Assembly: GCF_004795915.1 (NCBI RefSeq)
Contig: NZ_CP039253.1
Location: 4,615,501 to 4,679,500 of the forward strand
Direction: 5' to 3'
Source of the DNA: Rhodococcus sp. PAMC28707
GTDB taxonomy: Bacteria > Actinomycetota > Actinomycetes > Mycobacteriales > Mycobacteriaceae
DNA length: 64,000 nucleotides
How positions within the stretch are numbered: the first letter of the stretch is position 1; every line of letters starts with the position of its first letter. Of this stretch, positions 14,938 to 25,056 are shown one piece after another. Made by a program: the position numbers and the translations under genes. The notes beneath the pieces were generated by a model. It was not told where the DNA came from. It was given only the letters and a program-made list of their open reading frames with translations, and did no database searches.

Positions 14938-17010
14938 CTAGGTCGCGAGCGGGGTTTGCGGCGAGGACTGAATCAGTAGACGTTTGATCACCTTGCCGGT
15001 TGCTGTCCGCGGAAGCTCGTCGAGGAACGTGACGTCGCGAGGCACTGAGAATCGGCTCAGCCGATTTCTGATGTAGAGACGAACCATGTCATCGTCCAGT
15101 CCTGCGGCGCCGCGCATCACGACGAATGCGGCCAGCCTCTGACCGTATTCCTTGTCCGATACACCTACCACTGCGACCTCGCCGACTTGCGGAAGATGAG
15201 CAATCGCATCCTCGACAGGACCAGGAAAGACGTTCTCTCCACCTGAGATGATCATCTCGTCGTCCCGGCCGCTGACGAACAACCGGCCGTTGCAGTCCAG
15301 GTAGCCCAGATCGCCGGTGTCCATCATGTCCGCCCCCAGGCCTGCTGTGACAGCAGGCCTGGGGGCGTTGGTATATCCGTTGAACAGCATGTCGTTACCT
15401 ACGAAAATTCTGCCGACAGAGCCGCGCGGAACCGGATCACCTCCGCCGTCGAGAATGGCCACAAGAGTTCCAAGGGGCGGCTTTCCGGCCGTAGTAGGAG
15501 CAGCTCTGAGGTCGGCAGGTCCGGCGACCGTCGCCCACGACACCTCTGTAGAGCCGTAGAAGTTGTACAGAACGTCACCGAATGTGTCCATGAAGCGAGT
15601 GACCATGGAGCCTGCCAGCACCGATCCGCTGCATGCCACTACCCGCAGGCTCGAGGTGTCGTACCGCGCGCGGACGTCCGGGGGTAACTCGAGGATACGT
15701 TGCAGCATGATCGGCACCGCGATGAGCGAGGTACAACGATTCTCTGCAATCGCTTGCAAGCAGGATTCAGGTTCGAATCTGTCCTGCAACACGACCGTCG
15801 ATCGCAGCGGTGTACTGAGCTGAAGTGCCGCCAGACCCCAGCTGTGGAACAGTGGGGCGGCGATCATCATTCGCTCGTTCACCTGCAGCGGCATCTTCGA
15901 CAACATCGCTGCGATCGTCCCGAACCCTTTGGCGGTGGGGCGGAATGCGCCTTTGGGAGTTCCGCTCGTTCCGGAGGTGAGAACCACCAATGTTCCCGGA
16001 TGCTCGGGCCGAAAGAATGTCGCGGACGGGGGTGCCACAAGCTGCTCGAGCAGGCGCCTGCCAGGAACGGTCGAGCGCGAGGAGAGGCTGATTCGTGGCA
16101 CTTCCTGGGCCACATGCGAGATGATCGAGTCGAACTCGTCGTCGGCGAACAAGGCTTTCAGCTGATGGTGGTCGGCGATACTTTCGATTTGTCGTGCTGC
16201 CAGGCCGGTGTTCAACAGCACCACGTCTACCCCCAGTAATCCGCAGGCGACGGTGCATTCGGTCATCGCGATGTGATTGCGTGCCAGCACCCCGACGGTG
16301 TCTCCGGAGCGCAGCCCCATCGCGTACAAACCCGCAGCTATGCGGTGTGACCGTTGATGTACTTCTGCGAACGTCCGAGTTCCTCGGTCGTCGATAAGCG
16401 CGATGGCATCCGGTGATGTCGCCGCGGCTGCCCCGAACCCGCCGCCCAGCGTGAAACCCCATTTGGACAAAGAATTCAGTTGTCGAAATGCAAGATCTGG
16501 ACGTGCAGTGCGGATGACACCGGTTTTGTACATTGTCTTGGCGATATCGAGTTGCATCGTCCGGGAGTTACCCGAACCGGAGAGAACAGAGGTCTGCTTC
16601 CCCGCCAGGTAGTCGGCAAGGTGCGCGAACCCTGCTCGCAACCAATCGCATACAACGCTGTTGCGGTCGGGAACACGCGAGTACGCGCCGTTCAGGGATG
16701 CTTTGAACACAGTCACGTCGACCGTGCATCGGCCCGGCGAAACCTCGGTGAGGTGGACATTGACGAATCCGCCGGAATCGAGATGAGTGATCGACATCGT
16801 CGTTCTCACGTAATCGAGGTCGAGACGCAAAGCGTGATCGATGCTGTCGACCCTTGCCGTGAACGCGCCCGGAATCGATTCCGATACAGGCAGGCAGGAC
16901 TCTAGTCCCATGAAGAACCGGCAATACCATTCCGGCGCAGTCACGATTTCCCAGACTTGATCTTTCGAATGTTCGAAGTCGATGGTCACATCGATCACGT
17001 CGGACAACAT
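14938..17010 (-). CDS. START/SRPBCC domain fused to acyl-CoA ligase (AMP-binding)
   Basis: About 690 residues. Residues 1-150 form an SRPBCC lipid-binding fold (DVIDVTIDFEHSKDQVWEIV, then DYVRTTMSITHLDSGGF). From about 185 an acyl-CoA synthetase follows: P-loop LTSGTSGTPKGAF, YGSTE motif, TGDLGYL, GRDDEMIISGGENVFP and the C-terminal catalytic Lys in RTATGKVIKR. All motifs are intact, so it should adenylate and thioesterify a carboxylic acid; the START part may deliver the lipid. ATG 17010 is preferred to a TTG at 17094. A 37-nt perfect hairpin lies in frame at 15331-15367. It is downstream of, and probably cotranscribed with, the diiron-type gene. Confidence 0.78.
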   Translation of the reverse strand: MLSDVIDVTIDFEHSKDQVWEIVTAPEWYCRFFMGLESCLPVSESIPGAFTARVDSIDHALRLDLDYVRTTMSITHLDSGGFVNVHLTEVSPGRCTVDVTVFKASLNGAYSRVPDRNSVVCDWLRAGFAHLADYLAGKQTSVLSGSGNSRTMQLDIAKTMYKTGVIRTARPDLAFRQLNSLSKWGFTLGGGFGAAAATSPDAIALIDDRGTRTFAEVHQRSHRIAAGLYAMGLRSGDTVGVLARNHIAMTECTVACGLLGVDVVLLNTGLAARQIESIADHHQLKALFADDEFDSIISHVAQEVPRISLSSRSTVPGRRLLEQLVAPPSATFFRPEHPGTLVVLTSGTSGTPKGAFRPTAKGFGTIAAMLSKMPLQVNERMMIAAPLFHSWGLAALQLSTPLRSTVVLQDRFEPESCLQAIAENRCTSLIAVPIMLQRILELPPDVRARYDTSSLRVVACSGSVLAGSMVTRFMDTFGDVLYNFYGSTEVSWATVAGPADLRAAPTTAGKPPLGTLVAILDGGGDPVPRGSVGRIFVGNDMLFNGYTNAPRPAVTAGLGADMMDTGDLGYLDCNGRLFVSGRDDEMIISGGENVFPGPVEDAIAHLPQVGEVAVVGVSDKEYGQRLAAFVVMRGAAGLDDDMVRLYIRNRLSRFSVPRDVTFLDELPRTATGKVIKRLLIQSSPQTPLAT
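15331..15367. repeat. Perfect 37-nt hairpin inside the acyl-CoA ligase gene
   Basis: Arms of 17 bp (15331-15347 and 15351-15367, beginning CGCCCCCAGG and CAGCAGGCCT) are exact inverted repeats around TGA. It encodes APRPAVTAGLGA in the ligase, in the variable loop just before the TGDLG motif. Such a long perfect arm is not expected by chance in coding DNA; it may be an inserted palindromic unit. Confidence 0.75.
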
Positions 17011-17127
17011 AGCGGTTCCGCCCCCAGTCAGACGTGCGCCCCACCAGTGCGGGGATTGCTTGATCCAAACCCAATATCGGATGGTAGACGGCAACCGGCA
17101 CGCCTGAGCAGCGTTCGGGAAAGTTTT

Positions 17128-18111
17128 TCAGATCAGGCTGGACGCGCCTGAGTGCCACGCTGTCAGTACTCGGTCACCCAGCGCAGCGTCGACAAAATCG
17201 AGAGCGCGCATCCCGAAGACGATGTCGGACTCGAGATGGGGTTCTGTACGAATGAGGCCGCCGACGACGTCGTGACGCAATAACTGCTCGTGCACGGCGT
17301 CTGCCTCGACGTGCTCGGCGTAGAACTCGATGCAGGCCTGCGGTGCCCCTAGCCGCTCGAGGCCGGTGACCAACCGCTGTGACCCGGGCGAGGACGTGAT
17401 CTCAGTGGCAGCGAAGTGCCCGACCGTAGCGCCGCGCAGTCCCCGGTGCAGACCGAAGAGCGACATCAAATTGACCCAGGCGAGCGTCTCGGCAGGCACT
17501 CGATCGGTATATCCGAGGTAAGTCGAATTCAGGTCGGCGGCATCCATCAGGTCTGCCCACAATTTCTGATGTACTCGCTCACCGCGCCCGCCGCCGTACT
17601 CGTCGAACTCGACCGCGACGTACGACGCTTTTACCTGTCCGTGCAGCCGAGGAATTGCCCATGCGTGCGGGTCGGCTTCCTTGAGATGGTAGATCGACCG
17701 GTGAACGAAGTACTCGCGCATGTGTTCCCACGAACCTTCATTGCGCAGATACCAGGAAGGCCCGGTACCCGAAGAATGCGCAACGGACAAGTACTCCATT
17801 TCGGCAATCGCGTCGTTCCCTGGCTCGACGCTGTCGCGAAGATACGACATGAACGACTCTTCCAAGCCTGCGCGGAATCGCAGCACATCCGGATTCCATT
17901 CCCAGCGGTCGTCGACTCCGGCGAAGCCTCGGTAGTGCAACTCGTAGCACGTAGCCAACGCCACATGGAGGTCCCGAGACATCGGATCCACTCCACCGGA
18001 AGCCGGGGGCGCAGTTGTCGACTTACCGGTGATGAAGTCCACGACAGCGGCCGACAAGGGACCACAGGGTGCAGGTAGGGGAGGCGACGAAACGAGTGCA
18101 GTACTTGTCAT
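17128..18111 (-). CDS. Haem-oxygenase-like diiron oxidase family protein (iron-containing redox enzyme type)
   Basis: 327 residues, predicted all-helical. Candidate metal ligands in the family spacing are Glu in FRAGLEESFMSYL, the HMREYFVHRSIYH region with His, and VAVEFDEYGGGRGERVHQKLW with Glu, Asp and His, plus a C-terminal EHVEADAVHEQLLRHDV where E, D and H are spaced as in the last ligand helix. This family includes decarboxylating, N-oxygenating and C-C cleaving enzymes (UndA, BesC and SznF types). It is followed on the same strand by the START-acyl-CoA ligase, so a fatty-acid-like substrate is plausible. ATG 18111 follows AGGAT. Confidence 0.68.
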   Translation of the reverse strand: MTSTALVSSPPLPAPCGPLSAAVVDFITGKSTTAPPASGGVDPMSRDLHVALATCYELHYRGFAGVDDRWEWNPDVLRFRAGLEESFMSYLRDSVEPGNDAIAEMEYLSVAHSSGTGPSWYLRNEGSWEHMREYFVHRSIYHLKEADPHAWAIPRLHGQVKASYVAVEFDEYGGGRGERVHQKLWADLMDAADLNSTYLGYTDRVPAETLAWVNLMSLFGLHRGLRGATVGHFAATEITSSPGSQRLVTGLERLGAPQACIEFYAEHVEADAVHEQLLRHDVVGGLIRTEPHLESDIVFGMRALDFVDAALGDRVLTAWHSGASSLI

Positions 18112-18138
18112 CGATCCTGTTTACCCCTTCCGCCCGAA

Positions 18139-18174
18139 GCCAATCTCCTCTCGGACGTCCGAGAGGAGATTGGC
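18139..18174. terminator. Perfect 36-bp palindrome, probable I-shaped terminator
   Basis: 18139-18156 (GCCAATCTCCTCTCGGAC) is followed directly by its exact complement 18157-18174, with no unpaired loop. It lies 64-100 bases after the katG stop and 28 bases before the diiron gene start. With no T tract it could be a terminator or an operator for the downstream gene. Confidence 0.55.
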
Positions 18175-18187
18175 GAGAGCACAGTCC

Positions 18188-18222
18188 GTCCGACGCAACG
18201 GGGTGAACCCGCTGCGTCGGAC
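18188..18222 (-). terminator. katG terminator hairpin
   Basis: GTCCGACGCA (18188-18197) pairs with TGCGTCGGAC (18213-18222), and inside the loop GGG pairs with CCC around TGAA. It starts 16 bases after the katG stop codon. No strong T tract. Confidence 0.6.
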
Positions 18223-18237
18223 CGACAATTATTCTGC

Positions 18238-20505
<2,268 letters not shown>

Positions 20506-20949
20506 TCATGATTGTGATCGTGAACTCTGTGGGGGCGCGCAATCTGGGCAGATGCCCCAGAACACGACCTCGGCTTCGTGTACAGCGAATCCTCGAGTGT
20601 CGGATGCGGTGAGGCAGGGAGCCGATCCGACCGTGCAATCGACGTCGGAGATAGCCCCGCACGAGGTGCATACGAGGTGGTGGTGATTGTCGCCGACTCT
20701 GGATTCGTACCGCGCCACGGAACCGGCGGGTTGGATGCGGCGCACGAGCTGTGCGGCAGTCAAGGCGCTGAGCACGTCGTAGACGGCTTGCCTGGAGACG
20801 ACCGGCAGTTCAGCGCGAACTACGGCATAGATGGACTCGGTGTCCGAGTGCGGGTACGTGTGCACCGCGTCGAGAACCTCGATGCGAGGGCGCGTGACAC
20901 GAAGTGCTGCATCGCGCAACATCTCCCGGTAGTTGGGCCTCGAGGTCAC
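20506..20949 (-). CDS. furA: Fur-family regulator FurA
   Basis: 147 residues starting VTSRPNYREMLRDAALRVTRPR, closely like mycobacterial FurA. A winged-helix domain (about 10-85: SIYAVVRAELPVVSRQAVYDVLSALTAAQLVRRI) precedes the metal/dimer domain with HHHLVCTSCGAISDVDC and the C-terminal CPDC, two CxxC zinc pairs. It represses its own operon with katG and responds to peroxide and metal. GTG 20949 lies where the predicted transcription start falls, so the message is probably leaderless, as described for mycobacterial furA. Confidence 0.93.
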   Translation of the reverse strand: MTSRPNYREMLRDAALRVTRPRIEVLDAVHTYPHSDTESIYAVVRAELPVVSRQAVYDVLSALTAAQLVRRIQPAGSVARYESRVGDNHHHLVCTSCGAISDVDCTVGSAPCLTASDTRGFAVHEAEVVFWGICPDCAPPQSSRSQS

Positions 20950-20956
20950 CCCTGTG

Positions 20957-20986
20957 ATACGACTCTCATTTCTTGAACAAGTCAAG
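20957..20986 (-). promoter_or_regulatory. furA-katG promoter and FurA operator
   Basis: On the - strand, TTGACT (20985-20980), 17 bases, and TCGTAT (20962-20957) form -35 and -10. The -35 lies within the dyad CTTGA-N5-TCAAG (20972-20986). The same arrangement stands before mycobacterial furA. The RNA start would be close to the GTG at 20949. Confidence 0.65.
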
Positions 20987-21121
20987 TATTCGTCCGATAT
21001 CCGCCTATACCTCGGAAGGACGCTCTGGTCATCGTCGCGCCCAGTTCGAAGTCCCCGTCGATCTCGAACTCGTGGTAGACAGGTCGCGTTCGGATGGGCG
21101 TTCGAGGTCGGGTGGTCGGAG

Positions 21122-22051
21122 ATGGTGGGCAACAGCAGCGTGTGGTCGCGCCCGAACCAATCGATGTTCCCGGCGTCGATCGTCAGCGTCCTGTTCGTTC
21201 TCGGCATGGTGACCGGTTGGCTTTTGCTGTACTCGGTCAGCATTCTCGGTGCGCTGTGGAGAATGCAGGAGCCCAACGCGCCTGCCCCAGTGCTGAGCGT
21301 GTCGGATCAACTTGCCGACCTCATTGCGCTGGCGGTCCAGATGTCGTTGGGATTCATAGCGATCGGGCTGACTCTCGTCTTGCGTCGACGCACTCTCGCC
21401 ACTGTGTTGCCCGAGCGCCATGGAACTGCACTCGATGCGGCCATCGCATGGTGCGCGGCCATCGCAGGTGCATCAGCGGTCGTGTTGGTGCTCGGCCAGC
21501 TAGGTATCGCGCGGTTCGACTTCTCGGTGCCGGCGGTCGTGGAGTCACCCTGGCTGGCTGTCGCTTCAGCGTTGGCAACCGGGTTGCGTGAGGAGCCACT
21601 CCTAGCGGCGTTGCCCGTTCTCCTTCTTGCGGGTCGACTACCGATCGGATGGATCGTGGTTCTCGCCGCCACCATGCGAGGCTTGCTCTACGTGTACTTC
21701 GGCTTCGGCGGGTTCGTGTGGGCATTCCTCTGGGGCGCAGCTGCGGTGTGGGTTTATTTCCGGTTCCGAAGGCTGTGGGTCCTGATACTTCTCCACGGTC
21801 TGGTGATGAACATGCAAGCCCTCGACCGTGTAATCGCCGACGACAATGCAGCAACCATTTTGCAATGGTGCAACATCCTGGTCCTTTTCGGTGCGTTGCT
21901 GTATTGGCTGGTACCACGTGCGCTCGACGCGGTGCTGCCGGGCGAATCGGAGACCCCTTCGGTCGATGGGCACACCGGCTCGGACGCGATTTCCGTGCAC
22001 GAAGTTCCGCCGACAGTGCGGCTTCCCGCCGAAGATGCAGACAGAGTGTGA
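21122..22051 (+). CDS. CPBP-family intramembrane protease-like protein
   Basis: 309 residues with about eight hydrophobic segments. GLREEPLLAALPVLL contains the EE pair of motif 1 of CPBP (CAAX/Abi) proteases, though the Arg that usually follows is shifted before it. MRGLLYVYFGFGGFVWAFLWG and LLHGLVMN (His and Asn) fit motifs 2-4. It may be an active or degenerate glutamic intramembrane peptidase; the substrate is unknown. ATG 21122 gives a short N-terminus; the open frame before it overlaps the furA promoter and is not coding. The last 45 residues are polar and acidic. Confidence 0.7.
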   Translation: MVGNSSVWSRPNQSMFPASIVSVLFVLGMVTGWLLLYSVSILGALWRMQEPNAPAPVLSVSDQLADLIALAVQMSLGFIAIGLTLVLRRRTLATVLPERHGTALDAAIAWCAAIAGASAVVLVLGQLGIARFDFSVPAVVESPWLAVASALATGLREEPLLAALPVLLLAGRLPIGWIVVLAATMRGLLYVYFGFGGFVWAFLWGAAAVWVYFRFRRLWVLILLHGLVMNMQALDRVIADDNAATILQWCNILVLFGALLYWLVPRALDAVLPGESETPSVDGHTGSDAISVHEVPPTVRLPAEDADRV

Positions 22052-22088
22052 CCGGTCGAGCGATCGAAAAAGATTGTGGGATATGGCA

Positions 22089-22310
22089 ATGAGCACAAGT
22101 CGATCAGCCCGACGACTCGGTGAGTCGTTTCCTGGCGTCGGTATATGTATGGGCGCCGGGGTAGGTATCACTATCGGCGCCGCCGTCGGCGGCGCGCCCG
22201 GTATAGCAGTCGGAATCGTTGTGGGCGCAGGCCTTGGACTGGTTGGCGGGTCGATCGCGTCGTTGTGGACCCGGTATTCGTGCGAGAGCTCGGCGTTGCA
22301 CGATGAGTAG
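22089..22310 (+). CDS. Small glycine-zipper membrane protein
   Basis: 73 residues. The middle (GVGICMGAGVGITIGAAVGG, then APGIAVGIVVGAGLGLVGGSIAS) is a run of Gly every third or fourth residue across two hydrophobic helices, a glycine-zipper pattern. The ends are polar. GTGGG eight bases before ATG 22089 favours that start over ATG 22083. I do not know its function; such proteins insert in membranes and often pack as oligomers. It follows the CPBP gene by 37 bases and may share its transcript. Confidence 0.6.
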   Translation: MSTSRSARRLGESFPGVGICMGAGVGITIGAAVGGAPGIAVGIVVGAGLGLVGGSIASLWTRYSCESSALHDE

Positions 22311-22350
22311 GATGTATCAACTGTCCCGCACACCGACCGAGGAGTTGTCG

Positions 22351-22482
22351 ATGCCCGATTCCGACCAGCAGGTCGTCGCGGCGTTGGGCATCCATTCTGG
22401 TGATTTCGGTGTTCGATCCGACGGCGAAGTCTTGTGGAACGTTCGCGGACAATATTCCGTCCCGATATGGATTCCGTCGTGA
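22351..22482 (+). CDS. Possible small protein overlapping the Nudix gene start
   Basis: 43 residues, starting MPDSDQQVVAALGIHSGDFG and ending GQYSVPIWIPS. GAGGAG at 22339-22344 is six bases before ATG, a very good ribosome site. Its stop overlaps the start of the Nudix gene by 16 bases, suggesting translational coupling. I do not recognise a family; it may be a short cytoplasmic protein or a leader for the Nudix gene. Confidence 0.42.
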   Translation: MPDSDQQVVAALGIHSGDFGVRSDGEVLWNVRGQYSVPIWIPS

Positions 22483-23093
22483 TCGCGGACGAACGGTTGG
22501 AACGTTCGTCGATCGTGTCCGCATTATCGGAATTCGATTCTCGGCGGATGGCGGTTGGCGACATGCGAGCGGCCGCTGTGGCCATAGCCATCGGTGGTGA
22601 ACCGTACCGACGACGGATGCTTCTCACCATGCGTCCCTCGCGTCTGCGCGCTCATCCAGGGCAATTCGCTTTGCCAGGAGGTGGCATCGACCCGGGGGAG
22701 TCGGCTGAGGATGCTTGTCTGCGTGAACTCGGCGAGGAGCTGAACGTGCATGTTTCTCCACACGATGTCCTTGGCCGGCTCGACGATTACGGCACTCGAT
22801 CCGGGTATGTGATCACGCCGTTCGTCGTGTGGGTTGGCGATACGTTGAAGCATGTCGTGCCGAACGTCGTCGAGGTCGAGATCGTGTACGAGGTCGAGGC
22901 CTCGGAGATCGATATAGACCCGAGATTCGTGGCGATCCCGGAATCCGAACGGCCCGTCATCCAATGGCCGTTCCGAGATTCGCTGGTACACGCGCCGACG
23001 GGTGCAGTCGTTCATCAGTTCCGCGAAGTCGTCTTCCATCGGCGCCATACTCGCGTGGCAGACTTCGAGCAACCGGTGTTCGCGTGGCGGTGA
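22467..23093 (+). CDS. NUDIX hydrolase, CoA diphosphatase (NudL-like)
   Basis: 208 residues. The CoA-specific box precedes the Nudix box: LLTMRPSRLRAHPGQFALPGG is the LLTxRxxxxRxHxGxxxFPGG pattern, and GGIDPGESAEDACLRELGEE is the Nudix helix with its three metal-binding Glu. It should cleave CoA or its thioesters to phosphopantetheine compounds and 3',5'-ADP. ATG 22467 overlaps the end of the small upstream ORF; the frame also extends back to 22434. It precedes the phosphatidyltransferase gene by 70 bases. Confidence 0.85.
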   Translation: MDSVVIADERLERSSIVSALSEFDSRRMAVGDMRAAAVAIAIGGEPYRRRMLLTMRPSRLRAHPGQFALPGGGIDPGESAEDACLRELGEELNVHVSPHDVLGRLDDYGTRSGYVITPFVVWVGDTLKHVVPNVVEVEIVYEVEASEIDIDPRFVAIPESERPVIQWPFRDSLVHAPTGAVVHQFREVVFHRRHTRVADFEQPVFAWR

Positions 23094-23163
23094 CTTTTCG
23101 CCCCACGTGTGGGTACCAATCCAGCCTCAATCAAGGCGTCGACGACAAAGGATCGAGGTGTGG

Positions 23164-23778
23164 GTGGTGAGCGATCCGTGTTCCGACGCCGATCTCAATA
23201 GCAGGGTTCTCACTGTGCCGAACGTGCTCAGCACACTTCGGTTGCTGGCGATCCCTCTATTTCTCTATCTGCTCCTCGTTCCTGAAGCAGATGGATGGGC
23301 GCTGACAGTCCTGCTGCTCAGCGGTGCAACCGACTGGCTGGACGGAAAGCTTGCACGGGCGCTCGATCAGTCATCGCAACTCGGTGCAATTCTGGACCCG
23401 TTGGTGGACCGATTGTCGGTCGTGAGTGCTCTCGCTGCATTCGTTGCCCGCGGGATCATTCCGTGGTGGGTGGCGGCGATTCTGATCGGACGCGACGTTG
23501 TCCTTGCGGGTACTTTGCTGATCTACCGCCGACGCGGACTACCGCCACCCGAGGTGATTTATCTGGGTAAAGCAGCAACCTTCGTGATCATGGTCGCCCT
23601 TCCTGTGCTGCTCGGTGCCACCGGAGAGTCGGTCGTCGCGGATGTGCTCACACCGATCGGATATTCGCTGATCATTTGGGGGACGGCTCTCTATACCTGG
23701 ACAGGAGTGCTCTACACCTACAAGGCATCGGTCGTGGCGAAGACGATTCCGAGGAGCCAGAATCAACGTGTTTCGTGA
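23164..23778 (+). CDS. pgsA2: CDP-alcohol phosphatidyltransferase (PgsA2-like)
   Basis: 204 residues and six or so membrane helices. The catalytic motif D-G-x2-A-R-x8-G-x3-D-x3-D is complete: DGKLARALDQSSQLGAILDP, then LVD. It transfers a phosphatidyl or related group from a CDP-lipid to an alcohol in phospholipid or cardiolipin synthesis; in M. tuberculosis the gene in this position is pgsA2 (Rv1822), whose exact acceptor is unsettled. GAGG is five bases before GTG 23164; GTG 23158 is also possible. The TGATG overlap with the next gene makes one operon with DUF881 genes. Confidence 0.82.
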   Translation: MVSDPCSDADLNSRVLTVPNVLSTLRLLAIPLFLYLLLVPEADGWALTVLLLSGATDWLDGKLARALDQSSQLGAILDPLVDRLSVVSALAAFVARGIIPWWVAAILIGRDVVLAGTLLIYRRRGLPPPEVIYLGKAATFVIMVALPVLLGATGESVVADVLTPIGYSLIIWGTALYTWTGVLYTYKASVVAKTIPRSQNQRVS

Positions 23779-24629
23779 TGCGTAAACCACCGATACGCAA
23801 CCCGACGCCTTCACTGCTGAAGTCGTTGATGAGCGAACACCTCGATCCAGGGTATGCAGCCGCCTCGGCGACCAAGTCGTCGAAATCCACTCGGTCCCCG
23901 ATAGACGTGGTCCTCGCCATCGTCGGCGTAGTTCTCATCGGCAGCGTCTTCGGTGTGGCGCTATCTCGAGTCGACGTCCTCAGGTCGGACGCGTCCGGTC
24001 AAGCGCACGACTTGGTGGAGACGGTACGCGAGGCAGAGAGCCGGTCCGACGCGATGGAACGAACTCGGTCCACTCTCGCCGGCGAGGTCGAATCAGCCCG
24101 GTCGAGCGTCTTACAGAGCGACAATGACGGCGCATCGATTCTGAGTTCACTGAGGAACATCGAGTCTGCGGCGGGTGCCGAGATTTCGTCCGGTGCAGGC
24201 ATCGCCGTCGTGGTCACCGAGCCGCCTGCCTCGGCAAACCTGTCCGATGTTTCGCAGAAGAAACGTGGAAACTCTGCGGCCACCGTACTGGACCGAGATC
24301 TCCAAGTGGTCGTGAATTCATTGTGGGCGAGTGGTGCCGAGGCGATTGCAGTCGACGGTATCCGAATCGGCCCGAACGTGACGATCAGGCAGGCGGGCGG
24401 GGCCATGCTCGTAGACAATCATCCAGTCTTCTCCCCGTACACGATCGACGCGATCGGGTCGCCCGACCAACTGCAGGTTCGATTTGCGGTTAGTGATGCC
24501 CACCTGAGAATGTCAGCGCTCACTCAGCTCTACGATGTCGGCTTCGAAGTGCGGTCCGAGGATTCACTCGAACTGCCCGCAGCCGCGGTCAGGACTGCCC
24601 CGCGTACACAGCAGGAAGGCGGAAGGTGA
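23778..24629 (+). CDS. DUF881 membrane-anchored protein (Rv1823-like)
   Basis: 283 residues. A cytoplasmic N-terminus of about 50 residues (PSLLKSLMSEHLDPGYAAA) precedes a single hydrophobic helix (VVLAIVGVVLIGSVFGVAL), a coiled-coil-like region (ESRSDAMERTRSTLAGEVES), and the DUF881 domain outside the membrane (GAGIAVVVTEPP, VVNSLWASGAEAIAVDGIRI). The family is always near small basic protein genes and phosphatidyltransferases; its role is unknown, with a division or envelope job suspected. It overlaps pgsA by TGATG and the next gene by GTGA. Confidence 0.85.
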   Translation: MRKPPIRNPTPSLLKSLMSEHLDPGYAAASATKSSKSTRSPIDVVLAIVGVVLIGSVFGVALSRVDVLRSDASGQAHDLVETVREAESRSDAMERTRSTLAGEVESARSSVLQSDNDGASILSSLRNIESAAGAEISSGAGIAVVVTEPPASANLSDVSQKKRGNSAATVLDRDLQVVVNSLWASGAEAIAVDGIRIGPNVTIRQAGGAMLVDNHPVFSPYTIDAIGSPDQLQVRFAVSDAHLRMSALTQLYDVGFEVRSEDSLELPAAAVRTAPRTQQEGGR

Positions 24630-25051
24630 CACAGGAACGCAACGAAGGGGTAGGGGCAAACTCTATGTCCGACGACCGTGCCACACATGCTCTGAACAGG
24701 CGCGGCGGCGGGTTGGTTCTGCTGGCATTCCTGGCTCTCGGGATCGGGGTACTGATCGGAACCGTGTCCGGCCCGCAGATTCCCGGTGCAGTCGCGCCGT
24801 ATCTACCGATCGCCGTGGTCGCTGCGCTCGATGCGGTCTTCGGCGGCCTCAGAGCGTATCTGGACGAAATCTTCGATTCCAAGGTCTTCGTCGTCTCGTT
24901 CGTCTTCAACGTGCTCGTCGCAGCACTCATTGTGTGGCTGGGAGATCAGCTCGGAGTGGGTACACAGCTGTCGACGGCCATAGTCGTAGTTCTAGGCATC
25001 CGGATCTTCGGAAATGCCGCAGCCTTGCGCCGTCGACTGTTCGGAGCCTGA
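24626..25051 (+). CDS. Small basic protein family (DUF1290, Rv1824-like)
   Basis: 141 residues with about four hydrophobic segments. YLPIAVVAALDAVFGGLRAY and DEIFDSKVFVVSFVFNVLVAA are the conserved core of the family found between the two DUF881 genes in actinobacteria and clostridia. The function is not known. GTG 24626 overlaps the previous stop and follows GGAAGG; an internal ATG at 24665 is possible. The invariant trio DUF881-sbp-DUF881 suggests a membrane complex. Confidence 0.87.
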   Translation: MTQERNEGVGANSMSDDRATHALNRRGGGLVLLAFLALGIGVLIGTVSGPQIPGAVAPYLPIAVVAALDAVFGGLRAYLDEIFDSKVFVVSFVFNVLVAALIVWLGDQLGVGTQLSTAIVVVLGIRIFGNAAALRRRLFGA

Positions 25052-25056
25052 CCGCA

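Noticed and set aside
20933-21121. Extended N-terminus of the CPBP gene
   Set aside because: It would start inside the furA promoter, and the added residues are polar and not family-like.
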